From Variibacter gotjawalensis (GTDB taxonomy: Bacteria > Pseudomonadota > Alphaproteobacteria > Rhizobiales > Xanthobacteraceae), in assembly GCF_002355335.1 (NCBI RefSeq), contig NZ_AP014946.1, positions 1,813,501 to 1,877,500 on the forward strand: DNA of 64,000 nt, written 5' to 3'. Each line of letters starts with the position of its first letter. The first letter of the stretch is position 1. Shown in pieces: positions 27,498 through 36,402 of this stretch. Under the pieces are notes generated by a model. That model ran no database searches and had not been told where the DNA came from. It saw only the letters and a program-made list of their open reading frames with translations. The position numbers and the translations under genes were made by a program.

Positions 27498-28865
27498 TTA
27501 TTTGCGCACGCAGATGATGCGCACAGCTGCCATTTTTGCGTCGGTTGTGCCGGTCGCCGCGACCGGAACTTTCTGCGCCGCGAGGAACGCTTTTACGGCG
27601 TCCGACGGGATCAGCGTAGCGAAGGAACCGCCGGCCGCACCCGCTACCGCCACAGTGCTGACATCCGCGATACCGAGCATTCTGCCGTTCGCGTCGACGA
27701 TCGGCGCGCCTGCGAAACCGAGCCCCGGCGTCGGATCGAGCGCGGCGCGCGCACCTGTCCCGGCAACGAAGCGCAGCGGTAGCGTCGAGACATTTCCGCC
27801 TCCGCTTTGCCGATCCGGATCGGCAACACCCACGAGCGTGCCGCTCGGCGCAGAACTCGCATCACCGAGCGCAAGCGGTTTCACATCGCGCGCACCGTAA
27901 ACGCGTAGTAGTGCAAGCCCGCGATCCTTGTCCTCGGCAACGCGATCAGCCGGACCATAGCCCGCGATCGTGTAAGTCTGACAGGCCTCGGTCATCTCGC
28001 GCGACGTGATGATGTGGCCGTCCGCGCTAACGAACGCGCCGCTGCCGTATTCGATCTTGCGGCGGGGCGGCGGCAGGTTCGCGATCGGCGTTGCCGGGAA
28101 GGCCTGATAGGTGCTCGCCATCGCGACCGTGACCGGCTCCATGATGGTGTCGACGGCCTGATCGTAGACAATCGAAAAGCCGCGCACTTCGCCGCCTTTG
28201 AATTGCCCGCGCATGTAGAGTTTCTTGAGGCCGCGCATGCCCGAGATCGTGAAGGCGTCGCCGCGGATCACGTTGTAGGTGATCTTGCTGTCCGGCACTT
28301 TCCGTTGCGCGTCGTAAACCGCCGCTAGCGTTGTCGACGGCTCCGCGATGCGGAAGCTCTCGATCACGACATCGCTCTGCGCGGACGAATAACGCGACGT
28401 GCTTCCGGCGACGGCGGTGTTCGGTGTCGTCTTGGTCGGAATGCCGATGCGTGCACCGGTCGCAAGGTCGTCGACGATACGCCAGCCGACGGCGTCGCGC
28501 TTCGCGCGCGCCGCAGCGGCGAGTTGTCCGCGTTCCTTGGGATTGAGAACGCCAGTCTCCTTCGTGCCGAGCCGCTTCTGAAAAGCTTTCACGGCCGCGA
28601 TGGCGCGCGCGCCGAAATCTGCGGTGGCGAGGCCGTTATATTCGCCGCTCCAGATGAGGTCGGTCTGGATCGCGATGCGCTCGGCTTCCGGCAGCGCGAC
28701 ATAGGACGCCGCGACCGGGTCCTGCGGCTTGGCGGCGGCAGGCGGCTGTCCCTGAGCCGGGCGTGCGGGAGGCTTCGGGGGTTGCCGCTGCGATTGCGGT
28801 TGCGTCTGCGCCAACGCCGTCGTGGCAGCAAAACTGAAGAATAGGGCGGCGCCGACCAGCCTCAT
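27498..28865 (-). CDS. Secreted protein with peptidoglycan-binding-like and trypsin-like domains
   Basis: 455 aa from the ATG at 28865 (the longer frame runs through a palindromic repeat and is rejected). Signal peptide about 1-19 (ATTALAQ), Pro/Gln-rich linker to about 50, a peptidoglycan-binding-like helical region (IQTDLIWSGEYNGLATADFGARAIAAVKAFQKRLG), a middle domain, and a C-terminal trypsin-2-like fold (YGSGAFVSADGHIITSREMTEAC through GFAGAPIVDANGRMLGI). The usual serine-protease GNSGGP is replaced by GFAGAP, so the catalytic serine is missing and proteolytic activity is doubtful. Related bradyrhizobial proteins are annotated as serine protease-like. Confidence 0.8.
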   Translation of the reverse strand: MRLVGAALFFSFAATTALAQTQPQSQRQPPKPPARPAQGQPPAAAKPQDPVAASYVALPEAERIAIQTDLIWSGEYNGLATADFGARAIAAVKAFQKRLGTKETGVLNPKERGQLAAAARAKRDAVGWRIVDDLATGARIGIPTKTTPNTAVAGSTSRYSSAQSDVVIESFRIAEPSTTLAAVYDAQRKVPDSKITYNVIRGDAFTISGMRGLKKLYMRGQFKGGEVRGFSIVYDQAVDTIMEPVTVAMASTYQAFPATPIANLPPPRRKIEYGSGAFVSADGHIITSREMTEACQTYTIAGYGPADRVAEDKDRGLALLRVYGARDVKPLALGDASSAPSGTLVGVADPDRQSGGGNVSTLPLRFVAGTGARAALDPTPGLGFAGAPIVDANGRMLGIADVSTVAVAGAAGGSFATLIPSDAVKAFLAAQKVPVAATGTTDAKMAAVRIICVRK

Positions 28866-28960
28866 CGTGGACCTCTGTGGTTCTTGGCTCGCCAAGCTAG
28901 CGGAACGATCCGGGCGGGAAAACGGCTTGTGTGTGGAAATCCAGACGATATATCCGCCGT

Positions 28961-29035
28961 GTAGCCTGGATGGAGCGAAGCACAATCCAGGATCGTCCTG
29001 TGGCCCCGGATTTCGCTGCGCTCCATCCGGGCTAC
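28961..29035. repeat. Palindromic intergenic repeat, family A (copy 1)
   Basis: Arms GTAGCCTGGATGGAGCGAAGC (given in parts: GTAGCCTGGA, TGGAGCGAAGC; 28961-28981) and its near-complement at 29015-29035 face each other over 33 bases. The same GTAGCCCGGATG arm recurs at 61362-61474. Such REP-like elements are common between genes in bradyrhizobia. It lies between the divergent genes at 28865 and moeB, and spuriously extends the reading frames of both. Confidence 0.8.
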
Positions 29036-29047
29036 GTCGAGTGCACA

Positions 29048-29848
29048 ATGTTCTCTGCCGAGGAACTCGAGCGCTATGCGCGCCACATCGTCATGCGCGA
29101 GGTCGGCGGGCCCGGTCAGGCGAAGCTGAAGGTTGCGCGCGTGCTGATCGTCGGTGCCGGTGGCCTCGGCGCTCCCGCGCTCATGTATCTCGCTGCCGCG
29201 GGCGTCGGCACCCTAGGCATCATCGATGACGACGTCGTGTCGCTCTCGAACCTGCAGCGGCAGATCATTCACGCGACGCCGGATGTCGACCGGCCGAAGG
29301 TCGAGAGCGCTGCCGAGAAGATCGCGGCGCTTAACCCGCACGTTCGAGTCGTGACGCATGCGACGCGGCTGAACGCCGCCAACGCGATCGAGATCATCTC
29401 GCAGTACGATATCGTGATGGATGGCGCCGACAATTTCGCGACACGCTATCTTGTCTCCGACGCTTGTTACTTCGCGAAGCGTCCGCTGGTCACTGCCGCT
29501 GTCGGAATTTTCGACGGCACGCTCACGACGATCCGCGCGCACGAGAAACGCGCCGACGGAACGCTGAACCCGACTTATCGCTGCTTGTTCCCTGAGCCGC
29601 CGGAGCCCGGCACGGTGCCGGCCTGCGCGGAAGCAGGCATTCTTGGCGCACTCACGGGCGTCGTCGGTTCGATGATGGCGCTCGAAGTTATCCGCGAAAT
29701 CGTTGGATTCGGCGAAGGCCTTGTCGGCCGCATGCTGATGATCGACGCGCGCGCGATGCGTTTCGCGACACTCGATTACGGTTACGACGCGGACAATCCG
29801 CTCACCGGCACGAACGCCGGCATACGAGACTTATCGGTGCATCAGTAA
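29048..29848 (+). CDS. moeB: Molybdopterin-synthase adenylyltransferase (MoeB/ThiF family)
   Basis: 266 aa from the ATG at 29048; the upstream frame is repeat-derived. It has the E1-like ATP loop VGAGGLGAPALMYLAAAGVG, the DDDVVSLSNLQRQ motif and the helix RYARHIVMREVGG. It adenylates the C-terminal glycine of MoaD (or ThiS) for sulfur transfer. Only one cysteine of the usual CxxC zinc pair is seen (TYRCLFPE) and no CPVC is near the C-terminus, so zinc binding seems absent, as in some rhizobial members. The substrate, MoaD or ThiS, cannot be decided from sequence. Confidence 0.9.
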   Translation: MFSAEELERYARHIVMREVGGPGQAKLKVARVLIVGAGGLGAPALMYLAAAGVGTLGIIDDDVVSLSNLQRQIIHATPDVDRPKVESAAEKIAALNPHVRVVTHATRLNAANAIEIISQYDIVMDGADNFATRYLVSDACYFAKRPLVTAAVGIFDGTLTTIRAHEKRADGTLNPTYRCLFPEPPEPGTVPACAEAGILGALTGVVGSMMALEVIREIVGFGEGLVGRMLMIDARAMRFATLDYGYDADNPLTGTNAGIRDLSVHQ

Positions 29849-29851
29849 CTG

Positions 29852-29984
29852 GTCATTCCGGGGCGCGTGCGCGCAAGCGCTCGCGAGCCCGGAATCCATA
29901 ATCACAGCAATTCACAGTTGAGCACAGGGATTATGGATCCCGGCACTCGCGGTTTGCTTCGCAAACTCACTCGGCGGGATGACA
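29852..29984. repeat. Palindromic intergenic repeat, family B (copy 1)
   Basis: Begins GTCATTCCGGGGCG and ends GGCGGGATGAC, with inner arms GGAATCCATAATC (29891-29903) and GGATTATGGATCC (29928-29940). A second copy is at 61137-61261. It fills the gap between the convergent moeB and the gene at 29993, so it could act as a bidirectional stop for transcription. Copies of this type are widespread in bradyrhizobial intergenic DNA. Confidence 0.8.
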
Positions 29985-29992
29985 GCCGAGAG

Positions 29993-30355
29993 CTAACGGC
30001 TCCACGTCGCGACGTTGGCCGGGCCGCGCATCACGGTCCATTTGTTCGCACCGGCGACGACGAGCGTGAAGCAACTCTGCTTCGCGTTTTTCCAGATCGT
30101 GCAGAAGCCGTCCTTCGAGAGTTTCCACGTGCCTTCACCTCTGGTACCGGACTTGCCCACAGGATCGCGCGTCACCTTTCCGTCCGGCGTGAAAGTCAGT
30201 TTGAATTCGATCTTGGACGGTGTCGTCGCCGTGAAGGCTTTGCCGTCGAAGAACGAAGTTTGAATCTCGGTCGGTGTCAGGCGCGTCGCCGCCATGGCGC
30301 AGGTCGCGGCGAATATCGCGGTGAGGCTCAGCAACATCGCGGAGAGGACGCGCAT
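29993..30355 (-). CDS. Hypothetical secreted small protein
   Basis: 120 aa from the ATG at 30355, where a signal peptide MRVLSAMLLSLTAIFAATCAMA starts. The mature part (about 98 aa) has a beta-rich pattern: FFDGKAFTATTPSKIEFKLTFTPDGKVTR ... GEGTWKLSKDGFCTIWKNAKQSCFTLV, similar to small secreted domains with one disulphide that are common in rhizobia. Two cysteines in the mature part may pair. It converges on moeB. Function unknown. Confidence 0.75.
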   Translation of the reverse strand: MRVLSAMLLSLTAIFAATCAMAATRLTPTEIQTSFFDGKAFTATTPSKIEFKLTFTPDGKVTRDPVGKSGTRGEGTWKLSKDGFCTIWKNAKQSCFTLVVAGANKWTVMRGPANVATWSR

Positions 30356-30686
30356 GGTCGTAAGGTCCCGGACAAGGATTCGGCAGCGTGATGCTACCAT
30401 TCGCCGCGTCGCCTCTCATCAGCAATCTCGGGAGGCGATGTGCGGTCAGCCACGAGACGGACACAACTGCTTCCTACAACGGGTCGATCGGTCGTCGCTT
30501 CGTCTGCGCGCCGATGCGAAACGGAAAGCGAATCAGAGGGTTAGCCCCCTTTCGGCGTCCTCATGTCTCGTTCACCTTCGCGGTCTAGGGTTGATGCGAA
30601 TCGCGTTGTGTTCGGCGTTCGCGAACCCGCCCGGCGTTCCGGGGTTGTTCAGTGGCTGCTCATTGGCAGCGTAGGGGAGCCGACCG
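30356..30686. other. 331-base divergent intergenic region
   Basis: It lies between the secreted protein gene at 29993-30355 and the DUF2865 gene at 30687, which point away from each other. It has to contain both promoters. Short frames run through it but none has a ribosome-binding site or protein-like composition. No tRNA, terminator or repeat is seen. Confidence 0.45.
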
Positions 30687-31517
30687 TTGAGTTTTGACCG
30701 GTCATTCAAACGTCTCGGCAGCGCCGCGCTCATCGCGGTCGCAATCGCGTGGGGCGTTCCGCAACCTGCAGCAGCGCAAGGCTTGCTCGGCGAGATCTTC
30801 GGCGCGCTCGGCATCGGCCGCCAGCCGCAGCGCTCGACACCTGACAATCCGGGTGACGACCGTTATCCGCAAAATCCAGGCGGCTACCCGGATGCCGAAC
30901 CGCGCCAGACTGCCGGCAGCGGCGTTTCATGCGTGCGCCTCTGCGACGGCCGTCACTTCCCGGTGCCGCGCTCGGTCTCCGGCCGCGCACTGGACAGCGC
31001 GCAGGTGTGCGCGGCGCTCTGCCCGCAGGCGGAGACGAAGGTCTTCAACGGCTCCAACATGCAATACGCGTCCGCGAACGACGGCTCGCGCTACAGCGAT
31101 CTGCCGAACGCGTTCGTCTATCGCGATCGCAATGTCGATAACTGCACTTGCACGGGCAAAGGTCCGGGCGGTCTCGCGCAGATCGATGTCGAATCCGATC
31201 CGACATTGCGCGCCGGCGATGTCGTGATGCTGGCGACCGGTCCGACGCAGTTCCGCGGCTCCAATCAATTCCCGTATCGGACGGCCGACTTCACGCCGAT
31301 CGGCGACATCAACAAAGCCAACCAGGCGCTGAAGCAGAAGCTCTCGGAGATTCAAGTAGACCCGTCGGCCGTGCCGGCCACACCGGCGTCGCGGCTCGAT
31401 CCGAGCGCCGCACAGCCGCAGCAGGCCGCGCCGCCGCCGCAACAACGTCCACGCCCGCAGGCTCCGCAGCCGCAGCCGCAGCGCTCCGGCTTCCCATTCT
31501 TCCCGTTCTTCAACTAA
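30687..31517 (+). CDS. DUF2865 domain secreted protein
   Basis: 276 aa. It starts at a TTG with GGGGAG seven bases upstream. Signal peptide about 1-30 (ends AAAQ). The DUF2865 core carries SCVRLCDGRHFPVPRS (near 80-95), VCAALCPQAETKVFNG and a final NCTCTG, giving several disulphide-capable cysteines. The C-terminal 60 residues are Pro/Gln-rich (QQAAPPPQQRPRPQAPQPQ) and likely disordered. The family is found in alphaproteobacterial envelopes; its function is unknown. It converges on the FAD oxidoreductase, seven bases apart. Confidence 0.88.
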   Translation: MSFDRSFKRLGSAALIAVAIAWGVPQPAAAQGLLGEIFGALGIGRQPQRSTPDNPGDDRYPQNPGGYPDAEPRQTAGSGVSCVRLCDGRHFPVPRSVSGRALDSAQVCAALCPQAETKVFNGSNMQYASANDGSRYSDLPNAFVYRDRNVDNCTCTGKGPGGLAQIDVESDPTLRAGDVVMLATGPTQFRGSNQFPYRTADFTPIGDINKANQALKQKLSEIQVDPSAVPATPASRLDPSAAQPQQAAPPPQQRPRPQAPQPQPQRSGFPFFPFFN

Positions 31518-31524
31518 GCAGCGT

Positions 31525-32616
31525 TCACTCGCGCAGCGCTGCCGCAACCGTGTCGGCGATAGAAATTGCGCTCGTTAGTCCTGGCGACTCGATCCCGAAC
31601 AGATTGACGAGCCGCGCGACGCCGTGCTGCTCCGGCGTTTCGATCACGAAATCCGCCGCCGTCTCGCCGGGCCCCGTGAGCTTGGGGCGAATGCCGGCAT
31701 AGTCCGGTACGAGCGTATCGTCCGGCAATCCCGGCCAATAAGTGCGGATGCGTGCGTAGAACGACTCCGCGCGCGCCGGATTCACGGCGTAGAACTCCTC
31801 GTCGATCCACTCGACATCCGGTCCAAACCGCATGCGGCCGGCGAGGTCGAGCGTCACGTGCGTACCAAGACCGCCGTCGACCGGCGCCGGGTAGATCAGA
31901 TGGCGAAACACCGGGCGCCCCGTGTAGCCGAAATAGTTGCCCTTCGCGAAGACGAGACGCGGCACACGCGCCTGCGGATAACTCTCGGTCACGCGCGCGA
32001 CAGCCTGCGCACCAAGGCCCGCGCTGTTGACGACAGCGTCGGCAAGCATCGGCTCCTCGTCGCCCGCAACATAAACGTCCCAGCCCGCAGCCGTCGGCAC
32101 AAGACGCTCAACCTTCGCGCCGAATGCGATCATGCCGCCGCGGTCTTCCATGTCGCCCTGGAAGGCGAGCATGAGCGCATGACTGTCGATGATGCCTGTT
32201 TGCGGCGACAGCATCGCGCCGACGGAAAAGAGCTCGGGCTCGAGCGCGCGGATCGCGTTGGCGCCGATGAACGTGAGATCTTCGACGCCGTTCTTCAGAC
32301 CTTGCGCGTGAATGGTCTCGATTTTCTTCAACTCGGCATCGTTGGTCGCGACGATGAGCTTGCCGCATTTCTTGTGCGGCACGCCGTGCGAGACGCAGAA
32401 ATCGTAGAGCATGCGGCGGCCGCGAATACAGTGTTCGGCGCGCACCGAATCCGTCGGGTAGTACATGCCGGCGTGGATGACTTCGCTGTTGCGCGAGGAG
32501 ACGCCGTTGCCGATGCCGAGCGTCGCTTCAGCGACAATCACGTCGTGCCCGTCGCGCGCGAGCGCGCGACCGCAGGCGAGCCCAACCACACCAGCACCGA
32601 TCACCAGAACTTGCAT
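31525..32616 (-). CDS. FAD-dependent oxidoreductase, L-2-hydroxyglutarate oxidase-like
   Basis: 363 aa from the ATG at 32616; a GTG one codon earlier is possible. N-terminal FAD fold VLVIGAGVVGLACGRALARDG (about 3-23), then SSRNSEVIHAGMYYP, the sequence typical of the L-2-hydroxyglutarate dehydrogenase/LhgO group, and YAGIRPKL near the C-terminus. Such enzymes oxidise L-2-hydroxyglutarate to 2-oxoglutarate, removing a by-product of central metabolism. The exact substrate is inferred. Upstream lies pckA on the same strand, separated by a terminator. Confidence 0.85.
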   Translation of the reverse strand: MQVLVIGAGVVGLACGRALARDGHDVIVAEATLGIGNGVSSRNSEVIHAGMYYPTDSVRAEHCIRGRRMLYDFCVSHGVPHKKCGKLIVATNDAELKKIETIHAQGLKNGVEDLTFIGANAIRALEPELFSVGAMLSPQTGIIDSHALMLAFQGDMEDRGGMIAFGAKVERLVPTAAGWDVYVAGDEEPMLADAVVNSAGLGAQAVARVTESYPQARVPRLVFAKGNYFGYTGRPVFRHLIYPAPVDGGLGTHVTLDLAGRMRFGPDVEWIDEEFYAVNPARAESFYARIRTYWPGLPDDTLVPDYAGIRPKLTGPGETAADFVIETPEQHGVARLVNLFGIESPGLTSAISIADTVAAALRE

Positions 32617-32621
32617 CACGC

Positions 32622-32660
32622 CACCAAAGAAAAAGGCCCGGATCGCTCCGAGCCTTTGTC
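32622..32660 (-). terminator. Rho-independent terminator of pckA
   Basis: On the minus strand the hairpin AAAGGCTCGGA-GCGA-TCCGGGCCTTT (one internal mismatch; 32634-32659) is followed by TTCTTTGG. It lies just after the pckA stop and before the oxidoreductase start, so it should separate the two transcripts. Confidence 0.8.
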
Positions 32661-32698
32661 GTGAAGAAGATACAACCGCGGGTCAAGCCCGCTTAAAA

Positions 32699-34312
32699 TC
32701 ACTCGGCCGCGATCTTTACTTCCGGCTGCGCTGCGCGGATATCCGCATCGACGTGCTTTTCGAACTTCTCGAAGTTCTTCTGGAACATGCGGACCAGCTT
32801 CTTCGCGGTCTCGTCGAATTCCTTCGGGTCAGCCCACGTCTTCGACGGATCGAGCAGCTTGGCATCGACGCCCGGAACGGAGACCGGCACGGCGAAGCCG
32901 AAATACGGGTCGGTGCGGAATTCGACATTCTTCAGCGAGCCGTCGAGCGCTGCTGTCACAAGTGCGCGCGTCGCCTTGATCGGCATGCGGTGGCCGACGC
33001 CGTAGATGCCGCTGGTCCAACCCGAATTGACGAGCCAGCAATCGACCTTGTGTTCCGCGATCAGCTTCTTGAGCAACTGGCCGTATTCGGTCGGGTGTCG
33101 CGGCAGGAACGGCGAGCCGAAGCAGGTGGAAAATTCCGGCTCGACACCGACGAGACCCTTTTCGGTGCCGGCGACCTTCGCGGTGTAGCCCGAGAGGAAG
33201 TGATACATCGCCTGCGACGGCGTCAGCTTGGCGATCGGCGGCATGACGCCGAAGGCGTCGGCGGCCAGCATGATGATGTTCTTCGGATGACCGGCGCGGC
33301 CGGTCTTCGAAGCATTCGGAATGTAGTGCAGCGGATAAGCCGAACGCGTGTTTTCGGTCTTCGACTGATCCGTGAAATCCGGAAGGCGCGTGTCCGCGTT
33401 GATCGGCACGTTTTCCAGCACGCTGCCGAAGCGGTTTGTCGCCGCGAAGATCTCAGGCTCGGCTTCCGCCGAGAGATTGATCGTCTTTGCGTAGCAACCG
33501 CCTTCGAAGTTGAAGATGCCTTCCGGCGACCAGCCGGTTTCGTCGTCACCGATCAGCGTGCGCGCTGCGTCAGCCGAGAGCGTCGTTTTGCCGGTGCCCG
33601 AGAGGCCGAAGAACAACGCCGAGTCGCCCTTCGAGCCGACATTCGCCGAGCAGTGCATCGGCATGATCGCTTTACCAGGCAGATAGTAATTGAGCGTCGT
33701 GAAGACCGACTTCTTCATCTCGCCGGCGTAGCTCGAGTTACCGATAAGAACGATCTTGCGCGAGAAGTCGATCGCTATGATCGTTTCGGAACGCACACCG
33801 TGACGTTTCGGGTCGGCCTTGAACGACGGCAAGTCGACGATGGTGAGCTCCGGCGTGAAGCTCGCAAGTTCTTTGCGCTCCGGGCGGATCAGCATGGTGC
33901 GGATGAACAGCGAGTGCCAGGCGAGTTCGGTGTAGACGCGCGTCTTGATGCGGTGTGCCGGATCGGCGCCGCCATACAAGTCTTGCGCGAACAGCTCTCT
34001 GCCCGTCGCGTGCGCAATGAAGTCTTCGTGCAATGCGTTGAACTGCTCCGGCGTGATCTTGCCGTTGTTGTCCCACCACACGGTGTCCTTCGTCATCGCG
34101 TCAATGACGACGAACTTGTCCTTCGGCGATCGGCCAGTGTGCTGGCCAGTGTCGGCCGTTAGTGCGCCATCCGCGGTCAATTCGGCCTCACCACGCCGCA
34201 CCGACTCTTCGACGAGCGGGGCTTCGGTGAGATTCCAGTGGACGGCTTTCAAGTCTTTGAAGCCGAATTTGTCAGCGCCGAACGCGGTGTTTTTCACCCC
34301 GGTTTCTTTCAA
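32699..34312 (-). CDS. pckA: Phosphoenolpyruvate carboxykinase (ATP)
   Basis: 537 aa from a TTG at 34312. This start is chosen because GGAGGG stands seven bases before it and gives [18 protein letters not shown], the normal N-terminus and length for rhizobial PckA; the frame is open for 49 more codons. The kinase signature [11 protein letters not shown], the metal-site MHCSANVG and [11 protein letters not shown] are present. It converts oxaloacetate and ATP to phosphoenolpyruvate for gluconeogenesis from C4 acids. In rhizobia pckA neighbours chvI/chvG; here a HugZ-like gene lies between, so the conserved order is preserved. Confidence 0.96.
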   Translation of the reverse strand: MKETGVKNTAFGADKFGFKDLKAVHWNLTEAPLVEESVRRGEAELTADGALTADTGQHTGRSPKDKFVVIDAMTKDTVWWDNNGKITPEQFNALHEDFIAHATGRELFAQDLYGGADPAHRIKTRVYTELAWHSLFIRTMLIRPERKELASFTPELTIVDLPSFKADPKRHGVRSETIIAIDFSRKIVLIGNSSYAGEMKKSVFTTLNYYLPGKAIMPMHCSANVGSKGDSALFFGLSGTGKTTLSADAARTLIGDDETGWSPEGIFNFEGGCYAKTINLSAEAEPEIFAATNRFGSVLENVPINADTRLPDFTDQSKTENTRSAYPLHYIPNASKTGRAGHPKNIIMLAADAFGVMPPIAKLTPSQAMYHFLSGYTAKVAGTEKGLVGVEPEFSTCFGSPFLPRHPTEYGQLLKKLIAEHKVDCWLVNSGWTSGIYGVGHRMPIKATRALVTAALDGSLKNVEFRTDPYFGFAVPVSVPGVDAKLLDPSKTWADPKEFDETAKKLVRMFQKNFEKFEKHVDADIRAAQPEVKIAAE

Positions 34313-34529
34313 CGAAGCACCCTCCGTGAGCGAGCTCCCTGGCTTCGCCCGATTATGCATCAAATCATTGCGGAGCCGCAGCGTTCCCGCTCGGCCCCGC
34401 AAAAAAGGTGGCGGACCATAGTCTTTGGGCCGCATCATGCCAAGCAGACTTTGGGCCACTTGTATGATGTGCAGTGCGATATAATCCGGTACAGGAAATA
34501 CCGTTTAAGGCCAGAGTCTTACGGACTCG

Positions 34530-35309
34530 CTAAGACGGTCCCGTACGAGCCTTCTTCACCAGCTCGACCAGCGTCGTCCTAATTTCAAGCCGGCTCGTGA
34601 TCGGCGTGTCGAAAAAGATGCGGCCGGTCGCATCGCCAAGCGCAAGATCGCAGCCTTCCGGATCAATCCCGGTCAGCCGCCAGCCACCGTCCCGCAGCTT
34701 GAGCAGACGCGTCGCATAGAGGCGCACAGCATCGCTATGGTCTTCGTTCATGTGGGCGACAGCAGCGGCTTCTCCGACGACAACTTCCGAGGCTCTGGAC
34801 ACATCGGTTAGGAGCTGTGCGGCCGGCAGATCGGCTGCCTTGGCAAATCCGCCATTGAGATGGGCCGAGGCTACGTCCATCCGCCAGAACGCAAAATCAC
34901 CAAAGCCAGCATAGGTTTCCGCTTTCGGATGTCGGGCGAGGAAACGGGCGCGAACATTGGCGTCGCCGGTCGGCGCCATCGTTCCGAGCACGGTCAGCCG
35001 CGGATGTGCCAACGGATCGCCTTTGCCGGTCGCAGCAAGGAGGATGGAGCAGCGGCCGTCGGCCTCTAGATTCGCGGTGTGCGTCGAGAGCCGGGACACC
35101 AGAATAATGGGCGACCCGTCCGCATCGGTCGCGACATTCACCAGCGAGGCGAAAGGATGCCCGGTGTTACGATCAATCGTCGCCAGGGTTCCGCCGCGAA
35201 TCGCGCGAAGCAGCTCTTTCGCGCCGCGCACCGGGTCGAAATCCGCCGGCGGTTGAGCGTTCTCCGGCAAGCGGTCCGGCATAACGCCGGGCAGGGTCGA
35301 TGTCGTCAT
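34530..35309 (-). CDS. HugZ-like / pyridoxamine-phosphate-oxidase-fold protein with DUF2470 domain
   Basis: 259 aa. The N-terminal ~150 residues form the FMN-binding split barrel (GTLATIDRNTGHPFASLVNV, ILVSRLSTHTANLEADGRCSIL). The C-terminal part (VAHMNEDHSDAVRLYATRLL) is the DUF2470 segment seen in HugZ haem-degrading proteins, where its histidine contacts haem. Roles proposed for the family are haem iron use or FMN-dependent reduction; I cannot choose. It lies upstream of pckA, same strand, about 220 bases apart. Confidence 0.85.
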   Translation of the reverse strand: MTTSTLPGVMPDRLPENAQPPADFDPVRGAKELLRAIRGGTLATIDRNTGHPFASLVNVATDADGSPIILVSRLSTHTANLEADGRCSILLAATGKGDPLAHPRLTVLGTMAPTGDANVRARFLARHPKAETYAGFGDFAFWRMDVASAHLNGGFAKAADLPAAQLLTDVSRASEVVVGEAAAVAHMNEDHSDAVRLYATRLLKLRDGGWRLTGIDPEGCDLALGDATGRIFFDTPITSRLEIRTTLVELVKKARTGPS

Positions 35310-35656
35310 TCGAGTGGGCCGCCTCTGCGTCGTAAGATCTAAGATCGAGAAAGTCGCCGATACTGCATGGTTATCCAGAACGGCGCCACGACCGGGAGTT
35401 GTCTTCGGCGCTTTGATTTTGCTACGTTTTTGACCTCCAAACAGGGGCCGAAGGTAACATTGTCACATTTCGGCCTCGCTTTACTCGCTTCAAAGCGCCG
35501 CTTCAGATATTTTTCCGTCGGCATTGAACCTGATCTTCGCCGCAACCGACCAATGCAGGCCCGTGTTAGAAAGACTGTCACCTTGGGCTCACACGTCGTA
35601 ACAGCGTCCCGCTGCCACGAGGTACGACCGTGAGTTCGCCTCCAGAAAGGCAAAGT
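35310..35656. promoter_or_regulatory. Divergent regulatory region of the HugZ-like gene and chvI
   Basis: 347 bases without a gene. It has GGCCGAA (35446-35452) and TTCGGCC (35469-35475) around two near-direct repeats GTAACAT (35454-35460) and GTCACAT (35462-35468), 8 bases apart. OmpR-family regulators such as ChvI often bind direct repeats, so autoregulation is conceivable, but this match is not proven. The rest shows nothing recognisable. Confidence 0.4.
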
Positions 35657-36358
35657 ATGCCGACGATTGCGCTGGTCGACGACGACCGCAACATTCTCAC
35701 CTCGGTTTCGATCGCTCTCGAAGCCGAAGGCTACCGGATCATGACGTATACGGACGGAGCGACCGCGCTTGATGGTTTCAAGACCTCGCCGCCGGATCTC
35801 GCCATCCTCGACATCAAGATGCCGCGCATGGACGGCATGGAGCTTCTCCGCCGACTGCGTCAGAAGACCGACATGCCGGTGATCTTCCTCACCTCTAAGG
35901 ATGAGGAAATCGACGAGTTGTTCGGCCTCAAGATGGGCGCCGACGATTTCATCCGGAAACCTTTCTCGCAACGTTTGCTGGTCGAACGCGTCAAGGCGAT
36001 CCTGCGCCGCGTCGCGCCGAAAGACGGCACGCCGATCAAGGAAACCGATGCCGCTAAGGTTCTTGAGCGCGGACTGCTCCGCATGGATCCGGAGCGTCAC
36101 ACCTGCACGTGGAAAGGCGAGCCCGTCACACTGACCGTGACCGAGTTTCTCATTCTTCAATCGTTGGCGACACGTCCCGGCGTCGTGAAGAGCCGCAACG
36201 CGCTGATGGATGCGGCCTACGACGATCAGGTTTATGTCGACGATCGCACCATCGACAGCCACATCAAGCGGCTGCGCAAGAAGTTCAAGGTCGCCGAAGA
36301 CTCGTTCGACATGATCGAGACGCTGTACGGCGTCGGCTATCGCTTCAAGGAAGCGTGA
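35657..36358 (+). CDS. chvI: Response regulator ChvI (OmpR family)
   Basis: 233 aa from the ATG at 35657, with AAAGG six bases upstream; a GTG nine codons earlier is the alternative. The receiver domain has the acidic pair in VDDDRN (residues about 6-11), phospho-acceptor in [13 protein letters not shown] (Asp near 53), TSKD and KPF (Lys). The winged-helix output domain ends GVGYRFKE. With ChvG it controls envelope, acid-stress and host-interaction genes in rhizobia and agrobacteria. The kinase gene follows after 44 bases. Confidence 0.94.
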   Translation: MPTIALVDDDRNILTSVSIALEAEGYRIMTYTDGATALDGFKTSPPDLAILDIKMPRMDGMELLRRLRQKTDMPVIFLTSKDEEIDELFGLKMGADDFIRKPFSQRLLVERVKAILRRVAPKDGTPIKETDAAKVLERGLLRMDPERHTCTWKGEPVTLTVTEFLILQSLATRPGVVKSRNALMDAAYDDQVYVDDRTIDSHIKRLRKKFKVAEDSFDMIETLYGVGYRFKEA

Positions 36359-36402
36359 CGGGCGTTTCTGCGCCACGCGCATTCGCGGCGCGAATGCGTT
36401 AA

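Noticed and set aside
32465-34162. 565-codon plus-strand frame across pckA
   Set aside because: Shadow of pckA with Arg/Glu/Val-rich composition and no recognisable fold.
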